54,090 bases of DNA from positions 1-54,090 of the forward strand of contig NZ_CAXQBR010000014.1 in NCBI RefSeq assembly GCF_964222135.1. Direction: 5' to 3'. Positions 17,373-24,918 of the stretch are shown here, piece by piece (positions within the stretch are counted from its first letter, which is position 1; each line of letters opens with the position of its first letter). The DNA is from Euzebya sp. (lineage in GTDB: Bacteria; Actinomycetota; Nitriliruptoria; Euzebyales; Euzebyaceae). The position numbers and the translations under genes were made by a program. The notes beneath the pieces are model-generated. The model searched no databases and was not told where the DNA came from. It worked only from the letters and a program-made list of their open reading frames with translations.

Positions 17373-18512
17373 TCAGGCGGCCGGGTCGAGGACGACCTTG
17401 GTGTAGCCCTCCTCGCGCTTGTCGAACCGCTCGTAGGCGTCCGGCGCCTCGGCCAGCGGCACGCGCTTGGACACCACGAAGCTCGGGGTCGCCCGGCCGG
17501 CGACGATCAGGTCCCGCAGCTCGCGGTTGTAGGACTTGACGTCCGCCTGCCCGGTCCCCATCGACAGGCCCTTCTCGAAGAACGAGCCGACCTCGAACAG
17601 CAGACGTCCCTCGGCGGCCTCCTCGGTGGGGGCGCCCGGGTCGGACGGGACGTACAGGCCGACGACGCCGAGACGGCCGGTCGCCCGCGTCGATCCGACC
17701 AGGTTGTTCAGGACCATGGCCGGGACCTCGTCGGTGTCCTCGCCCGTCTGGGCCTGGTAGCCGACCGCGTCGATGCCCTTGTCCGTCCCGCCGTCCGTGG
17801 CGTCGAGGATGAACTCGACCGGATCGACCCGGCCGAAGTCGACGGGGACGGCGCCGGAGTGCTCCTCGGCCATCGCGAGGCGCTCGGCCACCTTGTCGAC
17901 CATGAAGATCTGCGACGCGCCGCGCAGCATCGCGGAGTACGCCGCCATCTGACCGACCGGACCCGCCCCGTACACCGCGACGGTGTCCCCGGGGCTGACG
18001 TCGGCCAGCTCGGTCGCGTGGTAGCCGGTCGGGAAGATGTCGGCCAGCATCGCGAAGTCGTGCTCGTGGTCGTCGCCCGCGGGCAGGCGCAGGGCGTTGA
18101 AGTCCGCGAAGGGGACGCGGAGGTACTCCGCCTGCCCGCCCCGGTACGGGCCCATGGACACGTAGCCGTAGGCCCCACCGGCGAACCCCTCGTTCACCGT
18201 CAGGCAGAAGCCCGTCTTGCCGTCCTCGCAGTTCTTGCAGAACCCGCAGGCCACGTTGAACGGCATCACGACCCGATCGCCGACGGACAGGTCCGCCACG
18301 CCGTCGCCGACCGCTTCGACGACCCCCATGTTCTCGTGGCCGAAGACGATGCCGGGCTCGGCGCCGGTCCGCCCCTCGTACATGTGCAGGTCGGACCCGC
18401 AGATCGCCGTCGACGTGATGCGGACGATCGCGTCGGTCGGCGCCTCGATGGCGGGGTCGTCGACCTCCTCGACCGAGACGTCGTACGCGCCGTTGTAGAC
18501 CAGTGCCCTCAT
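17373..18512 (-). CDS. Zinc alcohol dehydrogenase, glutathione-independent formaldehyde dehydrogenase-like
   Basis: A 379-aa medium-chain dehydrogenase. Catalytic zinc ligands are visible as C38 (TAICGSDLH) and H60-E61 (GHENMG). The structural-zinc loop carries Cys at 89, 92, 95 and 103. The NAD-binding motif YGAGPVGQMAA is near 185-195. The sequence TSTAICGSDLHMYEGRT and the overall length fit FdhA-like enzymes, which oxidise formaldehyde or act as dismutases with bound NAD. The exact aldehyde or alcohol is uncertain. It converges on the Pro-rich gene with a four-nt gap and diverges from the zinc-ribbon gene. Confidence 0.88.
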   Translation of the reverse strand: MRALVYNGAYDVSVEEVDDPAIEAPTDAIVRITSTAICGSDLHMYEGRTGAEPGIVFGHENMGVVEAVGDGVADLSVGDRVVMPFNVACGFCKNCEDGKTGFCLTVNEGFAGGAYGYVSMGPYRGGQAEYLRVPFADFNALRLPAGDDHEHDFAMLADIFPTGYHATELADVSPGDTVAVYGAGPVGQMAAYSAMLRGASQIFMVDKVAERLAMAEEHSGAVPVDFGRVDPVEFILDATDGGTDKGIDAVGYQAQTGEDTDEVPAMVLNNLVGSTRATGRLGVVGLYVPSDPGAPTEEAAEGRLLFEVGSFFEKGLSMGTGQADVKSYNRELRDLIVAGRATPSFVVSKRVPLAEAPDAYERFDKREEGYTKVVLDPAA

Positions 18513-18577
18513 GATGTGCCTCGCTCCGTGTGTGTCGTGTACCCATTCGCTATCCGGAGGCTGGAGCCGCTGAACGC

Positions 18578-19882
18578 GTGGACACGGTCACGCAGGGCGC
18601 GCTGCGGTGGGCCTACCGCACCGCGTCGACCGGGTCTACGCTCCGCGGGTTCGCGCCCGGGCACCCGGGGCGCCGGGTGTCGGAGGTGGCCGTGGTCTTC
18701 GGACGGGTCGCGCAGTTCGTCAAGGTCGTCAAGGGCTTCCCCGAGCAGGCCCGGGTCCTGCAGGAGCAGGCGCTCGCGATGCACGAGGCCCAACAGCAGG
18801 CCCAGCACCACGGCCACCACGGCCATCAGGCGGCCCACGACCAGGGCGGGGGAGGAGGGGGCGCCGCGCCGTCGTTCGACCCGACGAGCTGGCTGCTGCC
18901 ACCCTCGGAGTTCGTCAAGCGGGGGACCTGCACGTCGTGCGGTGCGCCGAAGGAGCTGCCGACGGTCCGGGAGTACCTCTACTGCGACTTCTGCGGCCAG
19001 CTGACGGACTACGACCTCCGCCGGGCGCAGGAGGCGGGACTCCGCGCGCCGACCAGCCAGACCTTCGCGCAGGTCGCGAACGAGCTGACGCCCCAGGCCG
19101 ATCGGGCGCGGGACGCCGGTGACCGGCAGGGGTACGCGGCGCTCCAGCACCGCCTGCACGTCGCCCGGGCCGAGCTGACGCCGTGGACGGTCCCGCCGCG
19201 GGCGTGGAACGACGAGGCCTACCGCCGGCGGTGGATCGACTACACCACCGCCGTGGTGGTCGCCGCTGCCTTCGACCCCTCCCAGGTGGCCCACGCCGAG
19301 CGGGTCAGGAAGGCCGCGCTTCGCGTCCAGTGGCGCGGGGGCATGGGGCTCGGGGCGTTCGGCGGCTCGATCGCGATGCTCGGCCGGATCGCCACCCACG
19401 GCCTCGACATGCAGAAGATGACGCCGAAGCTCGAGCTCGAGTCGTTCTGGCCCCTCGTGGACGCCTTCGAGGCCCAGATCGAGGACCTCCTCGGGCTGAT
19501 CAGGCGCGAGGGCATCGGCGAGCTCGACCCGGACATGGGCAGCGACGAGCTCACCCGCCGCCTGGCCAAGTCGGTCATGGCCCAGGGCTGGCTGCGCCAC
19601 ATGGAGCCCGAGGACGGCGAGGCCTACATCGAGCGGATGGGCCTGCGCCACGAGTACCAGCGGGCGAGGGTGCACGGCGACATCCGCCACTGCGGCGGGT
19701 GCGGGCACGACGTCACCGCCCTGCCGGGGGCGACCGCGGTGGTGTGCGACGGCTGCGGCCGGCGGGTCGACCTCGCCTCGCCGCAGGCCACCTGCACGGG
19801 CTGCAACGCGGTCGTCTGCTTCATCGAGGGGGCGACGCACCTGAACTGCCCGTACTGCGCGGCGGAGATGCGCCGCGTCTGA
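18578..19882 (+). CDS. Hypothetical protein with several CxxC zinc-ribbon motifs
   Basis: A protein of about 434 aa, not assigned to a named family. A short Gln/His-rich segment (near residues 70-95) precedes a first zinc-ribbon-like cluster, CTSCGAPKEL then CDFCGQ. A helical middle region follows, and then a C-terminal array: CGGCGHD, CDGCGRR, CTGCNAVVC and CPYCAAEM. This could hold three zincs and mediate nucleic-acid or protein binding. The GTG at 18578 was chosen because third-position GC becomes coding-like there and GGAG lies 11 bases upstream. GTG 18692, with GGAGG in front, is a reasonable alternative. Confidence 0.7.
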   Translation: MDTVTQGALRWAYRTASTGSTLRGFAPGHPGRRVSEVAVVFGRVAQFVKVVKGFPEQARVLQEQALAMHEAQQQAQHHGHHGHQAAHDQGGGGGGAAPSFDPTSWLLPPSEFVKRGTCTSCGAPKELPTVREYLYCDFCGQLTDYDLRRAQEAGLRAPTSQTFAQVANELTPQADRARDAGDRQGYAALQHRLHVARAELTPWTVPPRAWNDEAYRRRWIDYTTAVVVAAAFDPSQVAHAERVRKAALRVQWRGGMGLGAFGGSIAMLGRIATHGLDMQKMTPKLELESFWPLVDAFEAQIEDLLGLIRREGIGELDPDMGSDELTRRLAKSVMAQGWLRHMEPEDGEAYIERMGLRHEYQRARVHGDIRHCGGCGHDVTALPGATAVVCDGCGRRVDLASPQATCTGCNAVVCFIEGATHLNCPYCAAEMRRV

Positions 19883-19894
19883 GCGATCAGCGGA

Positions 19895-20590
19895 TCACAC
19901 GTCGGCGTGGTCGGCAGCCGCGCGGCCGAGCGCCCCGGTGAGGACCTCGACCGGCTGGGCGCCCGAGACGCCGTAGCGACGGTCGAGCACGAAGAAGGGC
20001 ACGCCGCTGATGCCCAGCTCGCGGGCGTCGTCGATGTCGCGCCGGACCGCAGCGGCGTAGGTGCCCTCGGCCAGCACCTGGCGGATCTCCTCGGGGTCCA
20101 ACCCGACGTCGGCGCCCAGCGCGGCGAGCTCGTCGTCGCGGCCGATGTGGCGGCCTTCGGTGAAGTGGGCCGCGAAGAGGCGCTCGGTGGCGTCCCGCTG
20201 CACGCCGCGGACCGCGGCCAGGTGGAGGACCTGGTGGGCCTTCAGCGTGTTGGCGGGCCGCTGGGCGGCGAAGTCGTAGCGCAACCCGACCTCGGCGGCG
20301 ATGCCGCTGACGTGGTCGTGCATCTGGGCGACCTGGTCGGCGGGGATGCCCTTGGCCTGCACCAGCAGGTCGACCGTCGAGCCGGGGTAGTCGTCCGGCA
20401 GGTCGGGCATCAGCTGGAAGGAGCGGTAGGTCACGTCGACCGGCGGGGTCGCCCCGTCCTGCGCGAACGCGGTCACCGCCTGCTCCAGACGGCGGCTGCC
20501 GATGTAGCACCACGGGCAGGCGAGGTCCGACCACACCTCCACCGCGATCGCCGTCTGGGTGGAGGTCCGGGCCGGTGTCTCAGCGTTCAT
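19895..20590 (-). CDS. DsbA-family FrnE-like disulfide oxidoreductase
   Basis: A 231-aa thioredoxin-fold protein with active-site CPWC at 25-28 in WSDLACPWCYIGSRR and the cis-Pro loop GISGVPFFVLDRRYGVSGAQ near the end, both typical of cytoplasmic FrnE-type DsbA proteins. There is no signal peptide. Its start overlaps the sigma-factor stop by 11 nt, so it is co-translated with the ECF sigma gene. In other actinobacteria FrnE homologues link to polyketide biosynthesis or oxidative stress; here the sigma operon points to a stress role. That link is inferred. Confidence 0.88.
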   Translation of the reverse strand: MNAETPARTSTQTAIAVEVWSDLACPWCYIGSRRLEQAVTAFAQDGATPPVDVTYRSFQLMPDLPDDYPGSTVDLLVQAKGIPADQVAQMHDHVSGIAAEVGLRYDFAAQRPANTLKAHQVLHLAAVRGVQRDATERLFAAHFTEGRHIGRDDELAALGADVGLDPEEIRQVLAEGTYAAAVRRDIDDARELGISGVPFFVLDRRYGVSGAQPVEVLTGALGRAAADHADV

Positions 20591-21830
20591 CGTTTGAAAT
20601 CGTACTAGCCCGTGCGCGCGCGGCCAGGCGGATGAGGTGGTCGCGCTCCGCGACGTCGGTGGCCCGGTGGGCGGCCTCCGCGTAGGCGCCCGCGGCGGCG
20701 GTGGTGTCGCCGGCGAGCTGGTGGAGGTGCCCGCGCACGGCGTGCCACCGGTGCCGGTCGCCGATGGTCTCGCGGAGCCGGTCGGTCTCCCGCAGCCCGG
20801 CGGCGGGACCCAGGACGTGGCCCACGGCCACGGCACGGCCGAGCACCGCCGCCGGATCATCGCGGAACGGGTCGGCGGTGAGCGCGACCAGGTCGTCGTA
20901 CCAGGCGAGGATCTGGGGCCAGTCGGTCTCCTCCGCGCTCGTGGCGTCGTCGTGGAGCGCCGCGATGGCCGCCTCGATCTGGTAGCGGCCCGGCGGACGG
21001 TCGTCGGTCTGGACGGCCAGGGCGGACTGCAGCACCCGCACCCCCTCCGCGATCTGACGGGTGTCCCACAACCGTCGGTCCTGCCGGTCGAGCGTCACGA
21101 TCCGTCCGTCGGCGTCCAGGCGCGCCGGCAGGCGAGCGTGGTTGAGGAGCATCAGGGCCAGGAGACCGCGGGCCTCGGGTTCGTCGGTGGCGAGCGTGAG
21201 CTGTCGGGCGAGCCGGATGGCCTCGCCGGTCAGGTCCACCCGACTGCCGTGGCCGGTCGTGTAGATCAGGTACAGGACCCGCAGCACGACGGCCAGGTCC
21301 CCCGGGCGGTCCAGCCGGCGGCCGTGGAGGGTGCGCTTGGCGCGGCTGATCCGCTGCGCCATGGTCGCCTCCGGGACGTAGAAGGCGTCGGCGATCTCGC
21401 GGGTGGTGAGGCCGCCGACCGCGCGGAGCGTGAGGGCGACCTGGGAGGTGGGGGACAGGTCCGGGTGGCAGCACAGGAACAACAGGAAGAGGGTGTCGTC
21501 CCCCTCCTCGGTCGCGCCCTGCGCGGGGTCGGACAGGCTCGGGTCGGACAGCCTCGGGTCGGACAGCACCGCGTCCTCGCGGCGCTGCCGGGCGGTCTGG
21601 CCGCGGCGGGCGTCGACGAGCCGCCGGGTGGCGACCGTCGTCAGCCACGCCCTCGGGTCCCGCGGTGGCTGCGTCGGCCAGACCCGCAGCGCGTCGAGCA
21701 GGGCGGCCTGCAGCGCGTCCTCGGCGGCGTTGAAGTCCTCACCGCGGCGGACGAGCCCGGCGAGGACCCGGGGGACGAGGGCGCGCAGCGCACCCTCGTC
21801 CACCCCGTCGACCTCGATGCGGTCGGGCAC
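20580..21830 (-). CDS. ECF42-type RNA polymerase sigma factor with C-terminal TPR-like extension
   Basis: A 416-aa sigma factor. Region 2 (about 10-75) contains FNAAEDALQAALLDALRVWP. Region 4 (about 120-175) contains GLTTREIADAFYVPEATMAQ. A long C-terminal extension (about 180-416, DUF6596 then TPR-like) is typical of ECF42, which has no anti-sigma factor and is usually paired with a YCII/DGPF gene, as here. The linker holds a triple LSDP repeat encoded by a 15-bp tandem repeat. The gene lies 18 nt after the YCII gene and overlaps the DsbA-like gene. Confidence 0.9.
   Translation of the reverse strand: MPDRIEVDGVDEGALRALVPRVLAGLVRRGEDFNAAEDALQAALLDALRVWPTQPPRDPRAWLTTVATRRLVDARRGQTARQRREDAVLSDPRLSDPSLSDPAQGATEEGDDTLFLLFLCCHPDLSPTSQVALTLRAVGGLTTREIADAFYVPEATMAQRISRAKRTLHGRRLDRPGDLAVVLRVLYLIYTTGHGSRVDLTGEAIRLARQLTLATDEPEARGLLALMLLNHARLPARLDADGRIVTLDRQDRRLWDTRQIAEGVRVLQSALAVQTDDRPPGRYQIEAAIAALHDDATSAEETDWPQILAWYDDLVALTADPFRDDPAAVLGRAVAVGHVLGPAAGLRETDRLRETIGDRHRWHAVRGHLHQLAGDTTAAAGAYAEAAHRATDVAERDHLIRLAARARASTISNDER
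21526..21570. repeat. In-frame 15-bp tandem repeat in the sigma-factor linker
   Basis: Three consecutive 15-bp units, each starting GGGTCGGACAG on the plus strand, at 21526, 21541 and 21556. Read on the coding strand they give three successive LSDP-type pentapeptides between sigma regions 2 and 4. Because the unit is a multiple of three, copy-number change would lengthen or shorten the linker without a frameshift. Confidence 0.85.
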
Positions 21831-21848
21831 GGCGGTCGGTCTGCTGAC

Positions 21849-22241
21849 CTAGCTCATGACCTCGCGGACGTCGATCCACTCGTAGAGCGGCTCGCCGCCC
21901 GGGCCGGGCTCGGACGAGACGTACGCCGCCACCTCCATCGCGCGCTCGTGGGAGTCGACGTCGATCATGAACCACCCGGCGATCAGGTCGCTCGTCTCGG
22001 GGTGCGGGCCGTCGGTCGTGACCGGGGCGGCGTCCGGGCCGCCGTAGCGGACCCAGGTCTGCGTCGGGGTGAGGGCCTGGGCGTCGACGAACTCGCCGCG
22101 GTCGCGCAGCAGCTCGGCGACGTGGCGCTGGAAGGCGATGTGCGCCTCCACGTCGGCGGGGTCCCACTCGTCCATCGGCGGGAACGGGTGGTGCGGCGTC
22201 GGGCCGCCGCGGTAGTGCTTGAGGAGCAGGTACTTGGGCAT
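21849..22241 (-). CDS. YCII/DGPF-domain protein
   Basis: A 130-aa YCII-related protein: MPKYLLLKHYRGG at the start and TDGPHPETSDLIAGWFMIDVDS in the middle, the latter being the DGPF region that names the family. These proteins are commonly encoded beside ECF42 sigma factors and are probably part of that stress output. The molecular function is unknown, although YCII folds can have dehydrochlorinase-like chemistry. AGGAGAG precedes the ATG at 22241. First gene of the YCII-sigma-DsbA operon. Confidence 0.9.
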   Translation of the reverse strand: MPKYLLLKHYRGGPTPHHPFPPMDEWDPADVEAHIAFQRHVAELLRDRGEFVDAQALTPTQTWVRYGGPDAAPVTTDGPHPETSDLIAGWFMIDVDSHERAMEVAAYVSSEPGPGGEPLYEWIDVREVMS

Positions 22242-22260
22242 CGGTCTCTCCTGTGTCGTG

Positions 22261-22316
22261 GGCCGCTCCGTGCGCGACCTCACCTGGTGAGCGGAGCGGC
22301 CTGGCGGTTCTCGACA
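22261..22316 (-). promoter_or_regulatory. Candidate autoregulated ECF42 promoter with inverted repeats
   Basis: On the minus strand TGTCGA (22316 to 22311) matches the -35 motif reported for ECF42 targets. CGCTC, 17 bases downstream, is a weak -10 candidate. The same stretch holds a perfect 10-bp inverted repeat (GGCCGCTCCG at 22261-22270, CGGAGCGGCC at 22292-22301) and an inner CTCACC-T-GGTGAG palindrome (22279-22291). The repeats may form an operator or a leader hairpin. Confidence 0.45.
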
Positions 22317-22403
22317 TCGACCGCGGAGATTCTCCCACCGCCGCGGGTACGATCACGGGCACCGGCAGCGCGACGGGCCACCGGGGATGGAGAGGTGCCC
22401 ACC

Positions 22404-23222
22404 GTGGTGACCCGCAAGACCGACGACGAGATCGCGCGGATGCGTCGCGCCGGGCAGCTGCTCGCACGCCTGCACGACCACCTGGCGACGCTCGTCGCCC
22501 CGGGTGCGACGACCCGGCAGCTCGAGGACGCGGCGCAGGCGTTCATCGCCGATCACGGTGGCCGACCGTCGTTCCAGGGCCCGGTGGCGGAGGGGTACGG
22601 CGGCTTCCCCGCCGCGCTGTGCACCTCCGTCGACGACGCGGTCGTCCACGGGTTGCCGTCCCAACGGCCGCTGGTGGAGGGGCAGGTCCTGACCATCGAC
22701 GGCGGCATCATGCTCGACGGGGTGCACTCCGACGCCGCGCGGACGCACGTCGTGGGGGACGGGTCGGTGGCGTCCGCGGCGATCCAGCGCCTGCTGGACG
22801 GCACCCGTGCGGCCCTGTGGGCGGGCATCGCCGCCTGCCGGGTCGGCAACCGGGTGGGTGACATCTCCGCGGCGGTGGAGGCGGTCGCCACCCGCCACGG
22901 GCTCGGGGTCATCGCCGACCACGACGGCCACGTGCTCGGCGGGCACGGGATCGGCCGCAGCCTGCACGAGGACCCGCACGTCCCGAACCGCGGCCGCCCC
23001 GGCCGTGGCCTGCGCCTCAAGCCAGGGCTCGTGCTGGCGATCGAGCCGATGCTGACGCTGGGTGACCCCGACTGGCACGTCGCGGAGGACGGCTGGACCG
23101 TCCGGACCGTCGACGGTGCGATCGCCGCCCACGAGGAGCACACCGTCGCGGTCACCGAGGCCGGACCGGTGGTGCTGACGGCTCCGCCGGGCGAGGGGTC
23201 GGCAGCCGCGTCAGGCACCTGA
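22404..23222 (+). CDS. map: Methionine aminopeptidase, type I
   Basis: A 272-aa enzyme removing N-terminal Met from nascent proteins. All dinuclear metal ligands are present: D99 and D110 (LTIDGGIMLDGVHSDA), H181 (GGHGIG), E214 (AIEPML) and E245 (HEEHTVAV). H82 in VHGLPS is the catalytic His. The core has no N-terminal zinc-finger extension. The GTG at 22404 was chosen because GAGAGG lies eight bases upstream; GTG 22395 is the in-frame alternative. It is divergent from the ECF42 operon and not next to secY or adk, so it may be a second map copy. Confidence 0.92.
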   Translation: MVTRKTDDEIARMRRAGQLLARLHDHLATLVAPGATTRQLEDAAQAFIADHGGRPSFQGPVAEGYGGFPAALCTSVDDAVVHGLPSQRPLVEGQVLTIDGGIMLDGVHSDAARTHVVGDGSVASAAIQRLLDGTRAALWAGIAACRVGNRVGDISAAVEAVATRHGLGVIADHDGHVLGGHGIGRSLHEDPHVPNRGRPGRGLRLKPGLVLAIEPMLTLGDPDWHVAEDGWTVRTVDGAIAAHEEHTVAVTEAGPVVLTAPPGEGSAAASGT

Positions 23223-23288
23223 CCGACGGGGTGTGGACACACGGGCCGGTCCGGGTTCTGTGTCACACCCCCTCTGTAGGTTGACGGT

Positions 23289-24683
23289 GTGGACGTGGTG
23301 GAGGTCATCGACCCGTTCGTCGAGGAGGATCTCGGCGACGAGGGGGCGTACCTGCGCTGCGTGGCGGCTGACGAGCTGCGGCGGGCGGTCGACGCCGCGG
23401 ACGAGGCGATGCGGCAGGTCGTGTTGGCGTTGCAGTTCGCGATGACCGAGCAGCCCGACCCGTCGGGTGCGGCGCCTGAGGACCTGGCCGGCCTCGCGGT
23501 CGGGATGGTCGGGCAGGACCGGCGGTTCCTCCGCCGGGTGGTGCTGGTGTTGGACGCGATGCCGATCGTCTGGCGGGCCTTGGCCGACGGGCGGGTGTCG
23601 TGGTCCCAGGCGGCCGGGGTCGTGCGGGCGGTCGCCAACCTGCCGCGGGCTGACCGGGCGGTGGTGGACCGCCAGCTGTCGGGACTGATCGACCGGGCCG
23701 ATGATCCTGACCGGATCGTGGAGGTGGCCCGGGCGGTCGCTGCCGAGCTGGACGCCGCCCGTCAGGCCGACCGGGACCGGCGGCAGCTGGCGGCGAACGT
23801 GCTGGTGGTCCAGCCGGCGTTCGAGGGGGGTGGTCGGGGCTACTTCGAGTACGACCCGGTGGCGATGGAGACGGTGCTGTCCGCGGCGTCCGCTGCGGCG
23901 GATGCACCGGTCGGCGATGACGATCCCGAGCCGGTCGACGCGGACGGGAACGTGATCCCGAAGGCGTGGCGGACGCCGACGCGGCGGGGCTACCAGTTGG
24001 CGGAGGGGTTGCGGCGGGTGTGCGCGTCGTTCTTGGCCGGAGTGACCGGCGGCCCGACCGGGACCGCGACCGCGAAGCCGTCGTGCCAGGTCATCATCGA
24101 TGGTCAGCTCCTGGCTCACCAGGCGCACCGGACTGAGGTGACGACCGCGGGGCGAGAGGCCGTGGCGGCCGGTGAGGTGGGGTGGCCGACCGCGGTGCTG
24201 TTGTGGGGCCTGGCGGGTGGCCGGACGGTGCTCACGAGGCTGATGGCCGAGGTGATCTCCTGCGACGCCAGCCTCATCCCCGTGCTGCTCGACGACACCG
24301 ACACGCCGGTCGCGATCGGCGACGCCGACGCCCCCATCACCACCCCGATGCGCCGTGCCGTGGCCGCCAGGGACCAGGGCTGCCGGTTCCCCGGCTGCCG
24401 CGCACCCCAGCAGTGGACTGACTGCCACCACGTCGTCCCCCGGGCGCGCGGTGGGGGCACCCACGTCGGCAACCTGGTCGCCTTGTGCAGGGTCCACCAC
24501 GTGGCCGCGCACGAGCGCGGCTGGCAGCTGCACCTCGCCCGCGACGGGACCCTGACCGTGACCCATGGCCGCTACCGGCACACCAGCCGGCCGCGGCTCC
24601 GACCACCCCCGCCCAAGCCCCCGCCCGCACCCCTGATCCGCGGTCGAGCACCCGCCGGCCGACCATGCGGCCTGCCCTTTTAG
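23289..24683 (+). CDS. DUF222 (13E12-repeat family) HNH endonuclease
   Basis: A 464-aa protein. Residues about 20-330 form the DUF222 region typical of the actinobacterial 13E12 repeat family. An HNH nuclease domain follows (about 345-425): CRFPGC, then CHHVVPRARGGGTHVGNLVALCRVHH, which supplies the zinc Cys residues and catalytic His. These genes occur in many copies in actinobacterial genomes and behave like mobile or selfish elements, though no transposase or target-site duplication is visible here. The tail is Pro/Arg-rich. The GTG start begins MDVVEVIDPF. Confidence 0.9.
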   Translation: MDVVEVIDPFVEEDLGDEGAYLRCVAADELRRAVDAADEAMRQVVLALQFAMTEQPDPSGAAPEDLAGLAVGMVGQDRRFLRRVVLVLDAMPIVWRALADGRVSWSQAAGVVRAVANLPRADRAVVDRQLSGLIDRADDPDRIVEVARAVAAELDAARQADRDRRQLAANVLVVQPAFEGGGRGYFEYDPVAMETVLSAASAAADAPVGDDDPEPVDADGNVIPKAWRTPTRRGYQLAEGLRRVCASFLAGVTGGPTGTATAKPSCQVIIDGQLLAHQAHRTEVTTAGREAVAAGEVGWPTAVLLWGLAGGRTVLTRLMAEVISCDASLIPVLLDDTDTPVAIGDADAPITTPMRRAVAARDQGCRFPGCRAPQQWTDCHHVVPRARGGGTHVGNLVALCRVHHVAAHERGWQLHLARDGTLTVTHGRYRHTSRPRLRPPPPKPPPAPLIRGRAPAGRPCGLPF

Positions 24684-24711
24684 GGCTCGGACGCCACCGT
24701 CGCGCCCCGAC

Positions 24712-24737
24712 CGGTGGTGGGGGAATCCCCACCACCG
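24712..24737 (+). terminator. Perfect 11-bp stem hairpin after the HNH gene
   Basis: CGGTGGTGGGG (24712-24722) pairs perfectly with CCCCACCACCG (24727-24737) around a four-base loop, 28 nt after the HNH stop. There is no T-tract, as is usual for intrinsic terminators in very high-GC actinobacteria. It separates the HNH gene from the two-component system. Confidence 0.65.
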
Positions 24738-24918
24738 ACTCGGCGGGTCACGGGATGGTCCGCGACGCCGGCTTGCACGATCGTGGTCGCCACCACCCGA
24801 CGACGAGGGAGACCGACGCGTGACGATGGCGGAGGGCGTGCTGGACGACCCGACCTGTGGGCGTTCTACTGGCGACCACCATGACCATGAGCGGCCAGGC
24901 CCTGTGGACGGGCGCCCG

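Noticed and set aside
23289-24683. Intein or group II intron nuclease
   Set aside because: The HNH domain is joined to DUF222, the usual free-standing 13E12 family architecture; no host gene is interrupted.
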